Assembly: GCF_029633865.1 (NCBI RefSeq)
Contig: NC_079219.1
Location: forward strand, 55,222,172-55,286,171
DNA length: 64,000 nucleotides
DNA from: Lampris incognitus
Taxonomy: Eukaryota > Chordata > Actinopteri > Lampriformes > Lampridae
Reading direction: 5' to 3'
Position numbers and translations under genes: made by a program. Positions 22,349 to 34,795 of the stretch are shown here, piece by piece; position 1 is the first letter of the stretch; each line of letters begins with the position of its first letter. The notes under the pieces were generated by a model. It was not told where the DNA came from, searched no databases, and saw only the letters and a program-made list of their open reading frames with translations.

Positions 22349-23900
22349 AGATGGGACGACGAATGACCCCGAGGCCACCGGGGAGACGTCCGGACTAGAG
22401 GGGAGAGCCAGCGCCGCCGTCGCAAGTCCAAGTCTGGCAACGTCAAGCGAAGTTTAACCCGGCATTAACATTAGCGAAGCTAACCCTTGACCCTTGTGCA
22501 AATAATACCGAGGGAAAGTGTGCACTCGCTGACTGGGCCCGCTCTCTCTCAGTGAGGCCACACACTTGAAGCGCGTTCGGACCAGGGAGCTGTCCAGCGC
22601 CGCTGTTACCGGGCTAGAGTGTCTTGCTCAAGAGAACTCCAAGTAGCGGCGCCTGTGGTGGGGTAAGAGAACACATGTTCTCAGCCGGTCTGAAGTGTTG
22701 AAACAAGTGACTTACCGCTCCTGAGCCCGCTGTAGATGTTGCTGTGAGTGCAGCGATAATATCCCATTAAATTAAAGAACGTAAATCGTGCGGCGTCTGT
22801 GAGACTACATGGCTTTTACCGTGGATTTAGCGCGGGCCGCAAAAGGACGTCGGTCGTTTTTCCACATCAAAATGACCCATGTTAATTACAGGGGATTTTG
22901 CAACAGAGCCCATTTTCAACCCCCGAGGTCAGGGAAGCATCACAGAGGGGGTTGCTACGGCGAGGGTAATAATGTGAGCTTGTTGCAGAAGAACGCGGGT
23001 AGTCTGCCTGTATAACAGACTCGTGTGACTCGCCCTGCAGAACCCAACGGTCCGAATGAGCCGGACCGAGTCCCACAGCTGTGTCACGGTTCAGGTGTCT
23101 TCTGCCCCGGTTGGGGAGGATAGTCAGTCATAAGGAGAGATGGCGCCTCATTGGTATCATGATGTGTAGCGGCGGTGCTGCCAGAAACCGTTTCACGTTT
23201 GCTACCTTGAGAGGAAGTTCAGTCAGAGTCCATGTTCCCCCCCCCCCCCCCCAAAAAAGAAAATTGTACCAAGGGCCGTACAGCCAATCAGGTAGTTCAA
23301 TTTACCATCCCTGTAAATGAACTGGAGTCTTGCGTCTTTATCAACTTGGAGGAAAATGAACCCGCTTGACGACTGCAGCCCGCATTGCCTGGCACTGGTA
23401 ATGGCTCGAACCCTCCCGAGTGCGTTTCTTATTGTGGTAATAAATTGTGACGAAAGAGGTAATGCCCGGGGTGAACACATTTAAACACTCCCCCGATGAG
23501 AACGGTGGCTGTGAGCAATGCTGCTGACATCTTATTTATTGTCGCCCGTACCTGAGCGCATCCAATTTGCCGCAGAACGGCACCGTTTTCTCCCTTGCTG
23601 GCACACAGCAGCCAATTTTGTCCCCCAACCCCAGATTCAGCGGTGTAGAGTATTCCTCGGTATCCAGTCCTTAGCCTCAGCTGACACCCAAATTGACAGG
23701 ACTGGCGGTGTAAATGGCTTATATCCACCGGCAAGAAGCTGCAGCCTATTTAGCAGTTAACAGCACATCATATCAAATGGAAAAAAAAATAACTGTACTG
23801 TATGCAGTGTTTGAAGTGGACGGGATATGAGATAGGATGTGAGAGAGACCTCTGCTTTTGTGGAGAGGTCAATATAAACACGTATAAATATATACTATAG
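22349..23900. other. no gene seen
   Basis: Single-copy-looking sequence with no recognisable exon. Confidence 0.35.
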
Positions 23901-24117
23901 TGGTTAGCACAGTCCGCCTCACAGCAAGAAGGTTCCGGGGTCGTTCGAGCCCCGGGGTGGTCCAACCTTGGGGGTCGTCCCGGGTCGTCCTCTGTGTGGA
24001 GTTTGCACGTTCTCCCCGTGTCTGCGTGGGTTTCCTCCGGGTGCTCCGGTTTCCTCCCACAGTCCAAAGACATGTAGGTCAGGTGAATCAGCCGTACTAC
24101 ATTGCCCCTAGGTATGA

Positions 24118-24160
<43 letters not shown>

Positions 24161-24291
24161 GGCCCTGTGTGACGGCCCGGCGGCCTGTCCAGGGCGTCTT
24201 CCCGCCTGCCGCCCAGTGACTCCTGGGATAGGCCCCAGCATCCCCGCGACCCTGAGAGCAGGATAAGCGGTTCAGATAACGGATGGATGGG
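23901..24291 (+). mobile_element. V-SINE with (TG)n tract
   Basis: Head from TGGTTAGCACAGTCCGCC, central domain CATGTAGGTCAGGTGAATCA, TG tract 24119-24159, and the tail GATAACGGATGGATGG. Both flanks carry TAAATATATA, possibly its target duplication. 24292-24689 holds only a poly-C run. Confidence 0.85.
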
Positions 24292-24689
24292 TAAATATAT
24301 AACAGGGGCCCTATAAAACTCTTCACTTACATCTGATGCTTCTCCAAGGCCCCTGAAAAACTTGCCTTTTGCATTTAAACAACAAAAACCCCTTCATCTC
24401 TGCTGAACTTCAGTTAAAAAAAATGATGCCCCCCCCCCCCCCGTCTGTCAAGCACAGGCCGGTGCTCTGGTTCGGCTGAGGCAACGGTGATGAGTACGAG
24501 TGAGCAAGATGGGCCCTAAGTGAGTATTAAACTGGTTGGCTAATATAAGTGACCCCCCCTCCTCCCCCGCCCCTCTGGCCCTCCACATTTTAGAGAGGCC
24601 CGCTTTACTCAACTCTGCCGTGGCAGCAGCACCTCCCTGGTGAAATAAAGAACGTTGCGGTGAAAGTAAACGCGTCCCTTTTTTTCTGG

Positions 24690-25458
24690 GGTTCTACTCG
24701 AACCCTTTGGATCCGGTTTCGACCCAAGGCTGCGGCGAAACCGCCCCGCCGCCGCATCCACATCTCGCGTCTGCAACCGGTCACACAAATGACACGAGCC
24801 GCCCGGCGACATATTTTGGTTCAAAGTGTTGGGGGGGGAAGAGGGGGAGTCCTGCTGTCATTAGAACGCAAATACAGTATTTCTTCCGGGTTGGGGTGGC
24901 GGAGGGGAGGGGAGGGGAGGGATGTGTGGTGATGCTGTCTCCTGCTCCTCTCCGGCTCCTCTTGCACATCACTCCGAGCGACCCCGCACACGCGTCCGTC
25001 GCTCCGCGCGGAGGGCTCGGCCACAAGACACGCCGCCTAACCGACGGAGGGGACTCGGTGGCGTTCCACGCGCTCCTTCTTCTTCTTCTTCTTCTTCTTC
25101 TTCTTCCCCCTTTTTTTTTCTTCTTCTCCCGCGGGCGACCCGTTATTAACATGGTATTGACGCTAGATGTTGCTATTCTGGCCACGTTCAACGTCGGAAA
25201 CGCGTCGTCGTCGGACTCCTCTGTAAGGTCCCGGTCCGCAGCAGCGGAACGTCGATAGACGGGGGACGGGAGGGACGGGAGGGACGGGGCGAGAGCGCCG
25301 CTCTCTGTACCGCTAGCTAGCCCGAGCTAGCTAGTCCGCTAGCCGCAAGCCTCTCGTCGGGTGGCCGTTTTCGGGCTCGGTCGAGGCGCCTGTTTTAGCC
25401 GCCGCGCTCCCGCTTCGCTACGCAGCGCCGGATCAAGACGTCGCCGGACCCGCTGTGG
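24690..25458 (+). promoter_or_regulatory. candidate GALNT1 CpG-rich promoter and non-coding first exon
   Basis: The richest CpG stretch in the window. It ends at CGCTGTGG|GTAAGT (donor at 25459), a near-ideal 5' splice site on the plus strand. Upstream, 25240-25458 has no long open frame with an ATG, as expected for a 5' UTR exon. It lies between INO80C and the GALNT1 coding exon in the right orientation. Repeated CTAGCTAGC words near 25310-25350 are notable. Inference from composition, splice site and position; the transcription start is not determined. Confidence 0.45.
25077..25106. repeat. (TTC)n microsatellite
   Basis: About nine TTC units followed by C and T runs. Confidence 0.9.
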
Positions 25459-26005
25459 GTAAGTCGGCAGAATACACCGAACCCCAAGTTTGCTTATGTG
25501 TTTTTATTATTTTTAAGCCACATTTTCATTAGCCGGGCTCGCCGGCGGCTAGCCGTCGCAAGACGCCTGAGCGCTGCTGCGCGGTACGGGTCTACGCAGC
25601 AGAGCCGCGTCGATGGTGGAAGGGGGGCTTTCTTGTTGACAGAGGCAGGCTGAGCGGCGGGGATGCGACGCCGCTCGGCGAACGGACGGGGTGGGTGGGG
25701 GGATTCGTCTGAAATGAATATGGCTCGGCTTTGCTAAACAAGTTGTCAGTTAACGGCGTGTTTCGGAACCGACTCTAAAGAGGGGGCGCTACTGCCCCCC
25801 CCACACCACTCCCCCACTAGCCAGCATGATCCGGGGGGGGGGGTGCAGGAGCGCTCCAGCCATGTAGTGTGAACCCGTCGGAATAACAGTTTTGAACGAC
25901 CGGCTTGTCGCCGTTTATCTCGGCCACGTTTGGCTGCAACCGCATGCCTCCACTTCTCTATTCAAATGGCAGTGAGACCGTTGACTTATTTGACTAAAGG
26001 CGCTG

Positions 26006-26009
<4 letters not shown>

Positions 26010-26078
<69 letters not shown>
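26010..26078. repeat. (CT)n(AT)n compound microsatellite
   Basis: About 20 CT units followed by about 14 AT units. Confidence 0.95.
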
Positions 26079-26080
<2 letters not shown>

Positions 26081-28379
26081 CCCTTTCCTCAACACTGGAA
26101 AGGACAGTTATGGTGCAGAGGTAAGGCGTGATGACCAGTAATGACAGGGCAGCGTTGCATTAAATGATTTGTGCGCTCTCTGGGAGGTGAACTCTGTCCC
26201 CTGCATTTAACCTGTCTGTGCTATCCCCCCCACCCCCACACCTTCCTGAAATGCCTTGGTGGAGATCAGATGTGCTACACTGGGTGAAATGCCGGTTGGG
26301 ACGTATCAGTCTGCTTTCATTTGTTTGATTTCTGACCAAGCTGGGCTTTTCATTCATTCCGTTGAAAGAACTCCATTACATTTCATTCAATTACTGAGAT
26401 AGAAGTTGGGTTTTTTTTTTAAATACATGTGGAGCCTGTCTGTGTGTATGTGTATGCGTCTGCGTGTGTGTTTGAGAGACAGACTGAGCAGATATCCAGG
26501 CGAGCGTGCATTACAACGCTGTAATTATCTTGAGAGATGAAAAAAATGGATTTTCTATCAATCCTGCGAAGCGCCCCCACAACTGCTGCAGAGCAGATGA
26601 AGACGTAGCATTGACGGGGAAACGATCAAGATTAATCTGTCGTGTTTCTTGATGGCAGGGGAGCATGTATTATTTATCCTTTGTCTCCGCGTGTGTTCTC
26701 GGGCAACTGGGAATGTGCTGTTGAGCTAAAAGGAGTTTGCTGTACCCATTTGCTACCTATATAGGTCCCCCGGTGCAAAACCTGATGATTAGCCGGCGAG
26801 TGCGGATAGCTTTGAACACGCCTCCCAGTTTGTACAGCTCGGGGTAATGGCAGGAACTGCCTGGAGCTCTACAGCTTGCGGCAATAAAATGGAGAGCACT
26901 GTCTTCAATAGCAAGATCAATAGTTTTATATGTCACCGTCGCTATCTCAAAACACAAAGCCTAACTTTTAGAGCTAGACATTGAAGTCTCGGGCCTGCCG
27001 AGCTTTCTGACCTGGGTTTCGTGTGTCATGCTTGGAGCCCTAGTTCCTGCCGAGTGCCTGAAGCCAACCCTGTTTTAAGGCATGACTATCCAGCATTGAC
27101 AGGAAATGAATCATGTTCCTCATTTCAAGGCCATGAAGTCTGCATGATGTGCTTCCTGCCTTGCCGGCTGGCTGCGTGCTCAGGCCTCCAGCAGCAACCA
27201 GCCTTGCCCCTATATTTGTCTGATGGTGTAGCTCTGTATGTCAGTGTATTTTTAGCAGTAAAAGTATGTGTGTTTAAAAATAATTACACAAACTTCCTCT
27301 TCTATACTTATAATGGTTATAAACATGTAGGATAGGGTTCTTTGTGTGGATATGTGAGTGTCGATTTATGTGTGCAACTATTTTTGTCTATGCATGCATT
27401 GTGTGTGTGTGCATGTGAAGGCGTGCATATGTACCACTACTCTATATGCTACTGCATATATGTGTGTTCGTAAGTACTTGCATTAGATGGTGGCTTTGGT
27501 CCATTTGTTGCCCTGAGCTGATCTGGAACAATAGCTCTATTCTGGCCCATGTCTCCGGAGGGAGGCAGCAGCATTCGGCGTCCCCGGCACGCTGTGTGCC
27601 AGAAAGGCTTGGTTTGGGATTGGGTTTCCACAGCCACCTGGAGCTCAGAGCACAGGAATGCCATTGTTCGTTACTTCAGACCACGGTCAGATCACACAGA
27701 CACGCACGCGCACACAAACACACACACACACACAAAAAAGACACACGCATGCGCACATAAACATGCAAACACACACGTGTGCATAAATATGCAAACATAT
27801 GCAGTTTGCCGTGCAAGAAAACGTCAGAACGGCTAACCAGATGTCAAGTGGCCCTGCTGTGTTGTCATAGCTTGCATAGAAACACACAGAAACATCAGGT
27901 CGGTGTGGCCAGCCTAACGGAGGCTGAGGAAGAAATTAGCTGCAGAAAAGAATGCCTGTCTGAGCAGTGTGGTAGTATTTTTAGCTGTGGACCACAATGA
28001 TGAACCATTAATCAAGTAAGTTCCACCCTTTGTTCCATATACAGTAACCTTACAGTCCAGCAGATGCACCCAGCGTTCGTCCCGATCAGGCGGCCACGTG
28101 TCATACGGTTTAAGGTGCAGCACTCAATACATGTTGAAACATTCTAAAACATAACCTCGTTTGATGTATAAGCACCTGGATGGGGACAGTAATACTCTGT
28201 TTGTTCAAACAGGAAGTATTTGGTGGCTGTGGGTTTGCTTTAGCGCGTTAAGGTTGATAGCTGTGTTTATCTTTGTGCGAGAATTCACTGGCGCACCTAA
28301 CCGCTTCCTGTATCGTGGCAATTCGTGCCATCAAAATTACCTTTCCTGTTGCAACCTGGAGGCTTAGATTTAAAGGTTT

Positions 28380-28462
28380 AACCTGCATGTTTATCTACGT
28401 TAACAATGTATCCTGATCACCTGCATGTTTATCTACGTAAACAAATAATGTATCCTGATCAA
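28380..28462. repeat. tandem duplication of about 40 bp
   Basis: Two copies of ACCTGCATGTTTATCTACGT followed by a shared AATGTATCCTGATC end, differing by a few inserted bases. Confidence 0.8.
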
Positions 28463-28584
28463 AGTATTGCTCCCCCCACAAAAAAAAGTTATATTATCCA
28501 TTTATCTTTATGTTGTAAAAAATTTGACGGCGGTACAGACTCTTATTACGTCGTGGTCAAGTGAATATGGATGTACTCCTTAGC

Positions 28585-28630
28585 AGCCAATTAAATGTGG
28601 ATCCACCCAAACTAAGACATTTAATTGGCT
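28585..28630. repeat. 14-bp inverted repeat with TAATTG cores
   Basis: AGCCAATTAAATGT (28585-28598) and ACATTTAATTGGCT (28617-28630) are exact complements with an 18-base spacer. The arms contain homeodomain-like AATTAA words. Confidence 0.7.
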
Positions 28631-29941
28631 CTAAGGCGTGCATTCCCACATGGGACCCATTACTGTGCTTGAATTCAGACCATGACGTAACAGATTTTGT
28701 GGGCCGTCCAGTTTTACAAAACGTAAAAATGGACGGGTGATTTAATTGTTTTCCCTGAACGGCGGTGCTTTGATTTGCATATCCATACGAGTCGCGTTGG
28801 GTGCATTTGTTTCGTTTAATTGTGTAAGCGCATAAACTTGCACGTTGTGTCTTTTTCTTGTGCCGCGGCCCCGGAGAGACTCTTGCCATGGGCGTCGCGA
28901 AGACGTTGAGCTAAGATCAAATGGTGGAGAGCAAGACGGTCGAAGCCTTCGCGAGCTGAGAAAGACAGAAAATGGGAGCGATGAGGGGATAAGAGAGAGA
29001 TGGCTATCAGCAGCCTTTTGCAGTTTTTCATTCTTTGGCCCGACGGCGTTTGAAGACAGGCAAATTTAGGCCTGTATATGTTTACGTGTGTGTGTGTGTT
29101 TGTGTGTGTGTGTGTCCTCTGGCCACCCGACGGGTCACATTAGGAATAGAGTTACACAGAACTGGGTCAGCCAGTGCCATTAGGGAGCCTTGCGAGCTCC
29201 CTAGTCATACGCAGGCTACAGGTGAACACAAATACATGGACCTTATTCTAGCCGCTTTTAACTCAGTGTGTGCATGTGTGTGCATGTGTGTGCATGTGTG
29301 TGTGCGTTCGCATGTGCACTCTTCACATATTTCAGCGAGTGCAGTGTTTGCATAGCTTCCAAACGCTCAGCAGTCAGTCACTGACATCATACGTCTCTCC
29401 CTCGCTCCCTGCACTTTGACTCATCGTAAATAGCTTTGCTGAATCGAGGAACTTCTGCAAAGCTGCAGAATCAAACGTTGCAGGGCGTTGGGCTTAAGCT
29501 TCGGCACTGTACGTTTAGACAGCATATAGCACTGGTGCTTCAGACACACATGAGTCTGTCCCATGCCGAATGTGTTTTTTTTCCCCACTTGGGTGGATGC
29601 AGTTGTTTCTGCTGGCCTGGTGATAAGGAAATAGGATTTAGTCCAGAATACAGCTGTGGTTTATTTCTTCTGGTGGCTGCTGTCTCTCGTTTCCTCCGTC
29701 TCCACTCAGACGAAGAATTATAGTTCCCGTTTCTGTTTTCCGAGTCATTTGACTGTGTCGCACATCTTCGGTCCCAGACTGGTGAGATAAGCCAGCAGGT
29801 GACGAGGTATCGGTTCCCTAAAATTAGTTTATGGCGGATCCAAAGTAGAGACTAGCGGCACATTTACAGAATAATTCTGGGGGTTTTTTTTCACAACTTG
29901 GGTCTTAATTTTGTAGTTTTATCGTCGTGCATATTGTTTTT

Positions 29942-30412
29942 CTTCTTCTTTTTTTAGGAGGGGGGGGTGATTTTTCTCCCCCCCCCCTTTTTTCTCCCCA
30001 ATTGTATCCGGCCAATTACCCCACTCTTCCGAGCTGTTCTGGTCGCTGCTCCACCCCCTCTGCCAATCCCGGGAAGGCTGCAGACTACCACGTCTCCTCC
30101 GATACATGTGGAGTCGCTGGCCGCTTCTTTTCACCTGACAGTGAGGAGTTTCACCAGGGGGACGTAGCCTGTGGGAGGATCACGCTATCCCCCCCCCAGT
30201 TCCCCCTCCCCCGTGAATAGGCGCCCCGATCAGCCAGAGGAGGCGCTAGTGCAGCAAACAGGACACACACCCACATCCGGGTTTCCACCCGCAGACACGG
30301 CCAATTGTGTCTGTAGGGACACCCGACCAAGCCGGAGGTAACACGGGGATTCGAACCGCCGATCCCCATGTTGGTAGGCAACGGAATAGACCGCCACGCC
30401 ACCCGGACGCCT
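29942..30412 (-). mobile_element. full-length B-family SINE with 15-bp target duplication
   Basis: On the minus strand: tRNA-like head (GGTGGCGTGGCGGTCTATTC, B box GTTCGAATCCCC), body with ACACAATTGGCCGTGTCTGC, and a tail AATTGGGGAGAAAAAAGGGG. Flanked by perfect GTGCATATTGTTTTT at 29927-29941 and 30413-30427. Confidence 0.9.
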
Positions 30413-30439
30413 GTGCATATTGTTTTTGATATAATTTTA

Positions 30440-30875
30440 TTCACAGGCTTCGTTGTCGAGATTTTTGATATGGGACCAGTGCTGGACACGGCTTTATAAC
30501 GGCATTTTATGTGGCAACGGAACTTGAGCATCGGACAACATTTATGAAAATAACCCAACCCAAGTTGTGAAAAAACAGTTATCCTTTAATATGTCAAATA
30601 TGCTGCTCTCCAAGACGGGGTCATACATTTTCCTGTTGCATCATTTTGTTGAAGATTCACTGTGTTGTGGGACGGGCGTTGCAGGTTTTGGATTTGTTTT
30701 GCTCGTGTGTGTAGTATGCTTGCGTTAACTAAACTGATTGATCATTGATCCCTCTATTTTTCACAAGCTCGCTCTATTTTTTGTGTGTGATTAAAATTGC
30801 AGTAGAAGGTTTCATGGTTAATACTCATCCCAAGATGTTATACTCATTCTTAGGTCATTCAATCAAACTGTCTCG
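30440..30875. other. no gene seen
   Basis: Intron-like sequence without recognised features. Confidence 0.35.
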
Positions 30876-30879
30876 ATGC

Positions 30880-31035
30880 GTGCTCAATAATCCAGATGAG
30901 CAAATCAAAGAAGGTCAAATCAGTTTATCTGGATACAACGTTTACTGACGGATACGTTTCATCACGAAACGTATCCGTCAATAATCGATGTGTCCAGATG
31001 AACTGATTCAACCTTCTTTGATCTTTCAAACTGTT
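30880..31035. repeat. inverted-repeat (foldback) element
   Basis: A central perfect hairpin, TGACGGATACGTTTC (30946-30960) and its complement (30966-30980), lies inside longer imperfect arms ending GATCAAAGAAGGT and its complement. A related broken copy lies at about 918-1305. Confidence 0.7.
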
Positions 31036-31143
31036 GTCCTTTAATGCCCGGCTCAAACTTACAAGAATTTGGGCCGATTTCGACCCGATTGCGTTGCTGC
31101 CGACCATCGTTCAGTGTCGGGCCTGAACGACAAATGCTCTTGT

Positions 31144-31276
31144 CCATCCATCCATCCATCCATTATCTTAACCACTTATCCTGCTCCCAGGGTCACGGGG
31201 ATGCTGGAGCCTATCCCAGCAGTCATTGGGCGGCAGGCAGGGAGACACCCTGGACAGGCCGCCACGCCATCACAGG
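31144..31276 (-). mobile_element. 5'-truncated V-SINE with perfect 13-bp target duplication
   Basis: Only the 3' 133 bp are present. The flanks are CAAATGCTCTTGT at 31131-31143 and 31277-31289, identical. This is the classic mark of target-primed reverse transcription that stopped early. Confidence 0.9.
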
Positions 31277-31289
31277 CAAATGCTCTTGT

Positions 31290-32710
31290 AGTGGGACATA
31301 ATCCAAGACCGGCGTCAGACGCCTCGCAACCCCGACTCGACAAGTCTACCATGTCAGATTTATTTTTTATTTTTTTGTATTTTCCATCTAGTTTGACACC
31401 CCCTTCAGCACAAGACTGCTGGCGTCACACGTAGCGCTTCTTCCACGATTGACACTTCTTGACCCGGCTCGCCGGCGACCTATGAACTCGCGTACGGTCG
31501 TGATGACAGCGGACGACGTGACGACGGGAGCGTACGATGATGGGTCGGGATCATACTTGTAGTGTGGCCAGTCTGGCGGCCAAGACAGGACACGAATTCA
31601 TAGCAGTAGTCTGACAGGGTGCCATCGTGAAAGACAAAAAAACACCGTGTAGTCTGATCCGGGCCCAAGTCATGTTGTTTTAAGTCATCTAAGTCAATGT
31701 TGTTGTTCAAGTGTCTCATGCTAACCATTCTGCACGCATGTTATTATTCAGGGACTGAGGTTAGCTACTAATAAGTCGTTATTGTACAACAAGTAAAATC
31801 AATCACCTGCGGGTCCCTGTACTTGTATTGATATGCAACACCTGACTCCTGGTTTAAAGGGCTGTATAGTCTACCACCATGAACACAGAGCTAGATGGTA
31901 GACGATACTGAGCGCGGCTCCCGGGCTTCGGTCGTACCCCGGCCTGGCCGGCATGTGGGCACGTCTTAATGCCGGCATTGAAAGCGTCAGGCAACCCTAC
32001 ACATTGTGTGCGGCTCGGCTCAGACAGTCCCTCGCATTGTGCCGTGCAAGCGAGCCGCTCACACATCTATATGTTGCTCATAGCATCTGTTTCACTCTGA
32101 GATATGATACCTCAGGAAAAGACAGTTTCCATGGCAACGGCCTTACTCCCTCCCCCATCCCCCCCCCCCAGCTGCCATTAGAGGATGTGGAATGTGTCTG
32201 ATTTTTGCTGACTCATTGAGAAAAGGCTTCATGACAAACACATGCACGCGGATGTCTAGCAGCACTGTTTTAATGCGGGCCGTACTCTTCTCGAAACTTG
32301 TTTGGGACGACTCTTCCTGGTTTGTGGCTGAACATGTGACCGTTCTCTCATCACTTCTGTAAACTGTGCTTCGGAGTCAAGTTTTGACGAAGGACCACTG
32401 GCTTGTCGCTTTAAAATATTAGGGGCCATTTGCAAGCCAGGGGCCAGAATTACTGATGAATTTGATCGATAAGGTTGTTTTTTTTTGTTTTGTTTTTTTC
32501 TCAGCCCAGCTGATTATTTGTCCTTTACGTCACTCTTCTAATTTTTGTTCTTCTGCTGAGGTCTATGTCAGTAATTATCACGTTCAACCTTCACTTCTGA
32601 ATTGACTAATTTTTTCAGATTAATATTGTTGTTGTTGTTGTTGTCTTTAGGTCAGCGTCTGTATGGTTAGTGGCCTAGATATTAAGATTAGTGAACATGA
32701 CATCAAAATA
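31290..32710. other. no gene seen
   Basis: No exon recognised. A short (GTT)n run lies near 32628-32643. Confidence 0.35.
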
Positions 32711-32720
32711 GTAAATACAG

Positions 32721-33514
32721 GGGCATCCTGGTGGCATGGCGGTCTATTCTGTTGCCTACCAACACGGGCCCATGTTACCTCCGGCTTGGTTGGGCATCCC
32801 TACAGACATAGTTGGCCGTTTCTGCAGGTGTACTTCTGTCTTTGTGAGGACCCCCAACCCTTAACCCTATTGACTACATTCATACCCTTGCTTTTAACCC
32901 TAACCTTAACCATCAGAACGAAATGCCTAACCTTAACCCTTACCCTGATTCTAACCTTAATCCTAAACCCAAATCCAAACCCTAAAACAGACCCTTAAAA
33001 AGTGAGAACCAGCCAGAAAGTTCTCCCTTTGCAAAAATGTCCTCACTCTGATGGTTAAAAAGTCAAACTGCGGTGGCGTCCGGGTAGCGTAGTGGTCTAT
33101 TCTGTTGCCTACTAACACAGGGATCACCAGTTCGAATCCCCGTGTGACCTCCGGCTTGGTCAGGCGTCCCTACAGACACAATTGGCCGTGTCTGCGGGTG
33201 GGAAGCCGGGATGTGGGTATGTGTCCTGGTCGCTGCACTAGCACCTCCTCTGGTCAGTTGGGGTGCCTGTTCAAGGGGGAGGGGGGGAACTGGGGGGAAT
33301 AGCGTGATCCTCCCCCGCGCTACATCCCCCTGGCGAAACTCCTCACTGTCAGGTTAAAAGAAGCGGCTGGCGACTCCACATGTATCTGAGGAGACGTGGT
33401 AGTCTGCAGCCCTCCCCGGATGGCAGAGGGGGTGGAGCAGTGACCGGGACGGCTCAGGAGAGTGGGGAAGTTGGCCGGATACAATTGGGGAGAAAAGGGG
33501 GTCCAAAAAAAAAG
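32721..33514 (+). mobile_element. composite SINE: B head + telomere-like repeat + full B SINE
   Basis: 32721-32833 is a B-family head and first body part. 32834-33060 is a different repeat with CCTAACCC-like words between inverted GTGAGGAC motifs. 33072-33505 is a full B SINE in the same direction. GTAAATACAG occurs exactly at both outer edges (32711-32720 and 33515-33524), as if the whole were one insertion. Confidence 0.65.
32865..32995. repeat. degenerate telomere-like (CCCTAA)n tract
   Basis: Irregular runs of AACCCTAACC, CCTAACCTTAACC and similar. Such tracts are common inside fish introns and are not a chromosome end. Confidence 0.7.
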
Positions 33515-33524
33515 GTAAATACAG

Positions 33525-34376
33525 ACAAAAAATGTGTATAGTAACATTTAGTCACATCCTTCCTGTGTCTGGCTGTCCTGTAGTATAATCCCCCCCCCCA
33601 TTGCTTCTGTTAACCTATTTTTTGTAGGAATTCTGTCGCGGTGTAATTCTATGAAGAAATCTGCCATTGAACTGTATTTACTCATTGGCTAGGTGGCTAA
33701 CGCTAGCAGAACTCAGGCAGACCTGTGAGGGTGGTTGGAGAACCAGTCATTGAATAACAACTGTTCTCTTGGCTGAACCACATGTCATGTAACAGTTTCA
33801 TAGAGGCACGCAAACTGCTTCTTTTTTTCTTCTCTTTTTTTTTTTTTAAATCAAAATCACAACAAACATGTCTTCCAAATGATTTATGGTGCCGATCTCG
33901 CTTTGACTGGAGCGCGACCCTGCACGGCAAGAGATTATCTTTGTTTGTGTTCTTATCTTGTATCCACTTTCATCACTGCTCCTCTGATTTCTATGTAGCC
34001 GAACCGTCTCACTGCATGGACACATAATGTTGTCAGTTTCACTGGCTGCTTGTGACTTCTTTCAAGATAAAGGATAATCACCAAGTTAAATCTTAAAACA
34101 GGAAACTTGTTCAGGAAATGTCCAAAACCAAGTAACGTATTCCTGAAGAAGAGTTTACTGAAACCAGTATAATCCTCCTGCCAGTGCAGTGAGAAAATTT
34201 AAATTGATTACTTGCTCACGTGGGATATAAAATCACCAAGCTTGTCATTTTTTGCAGCGTGTCACATGAAATCCATCCCCTGTTCATCACTTCCTGGTCA
34301 AATAATCTCAACATTTTTAATTTCTCATTATTGGCTGGTATTTGAAAAAGCTACAGACCATTAAGCCAAATATATA
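33525..34376. other. no gene seen
   Basis: Intron-like single-copy sequence. Confidence 0.35.
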
Positions 34377-34795
34377 CCCCCCCCCCCTTTTCTCCCCAAT
34401 TGTACTCTTCCAATTACCCCACTCTTCCGAGCCGTCCCGGTCGCTGCTCCACCCCCTCTACCGATCCGGGGAGGGCTGCCGACTACCACATGCCTCCTCC
34501 GATACATGTGGAATCGCCAGCCGCTTCTTGTCACCTGACGGCGAGGAGTTTCACCAGGGGGACGTAGCGCATGGGAGGATCACACTATTCCCCCCCCGAG
34601 CAGGCGCCCCGACTGACCAGAGGAGGCACTAATGCAGCAACCAGGACACATACCCACACCCGGCTTCCCACCCTCAGACACGGCCAATTGTGTTTGTAGG
34701 GACACCCAACCAAGCCGGAGGTAACACGGGGATTCGAACAGGCAATTCCCATGTTGGTAGGCAATGGACTAGACTGCTACGCTACCCGGACGCCC
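34377..34795 (-). mobile_element. full-length B-family SINE
   Basis: On the minus strand: head GGCGTCCGGGTAGCGTAGCA, B-box region less well kept (CTGTTCGAATCCCC), body and tail AATTGGGGAGAAAAGGGG. No clear target duplication. Confidence 0.85.

Larger units (their letters stand above)
25459..29926 (+). other. probable GALNT1 first intron, low repeat content
   Basis: No coding exon was recognised. 26500-27300 and 28150-28850 are free of repeats that I recognise and would be the first places to look for conserved non-coding elements. Microsatellites occur near 27690-27740 and 29085-29115. Confidence 0.35.

Noticed and set aside
22705-22790. Possible minus-strand exon ending GGAGCG|GTAAGT
   Set aside because: Good donor word but no acceptor, open frame or known protein; probably chance.
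24707-25258. 183-codon open frame over the CpG-rich block
   Set aside because: GC-rich chance frame with homopolymer runs; better explained as promoter/5' UTR.
29942-30412. tRNA-like head of a B SINE as a tRNA gene
   Set aside because: The A and B boxes are present but the stems do not close and the unit recurs many times with a fixed SINE body and target duplications. The same applies to V-SINE and TRIM-like heads.
32865-32995. Chromosome end or fusion site
   Set aside because: The CCCTAA words are irregular, short and embedded in a dispersed repeat.
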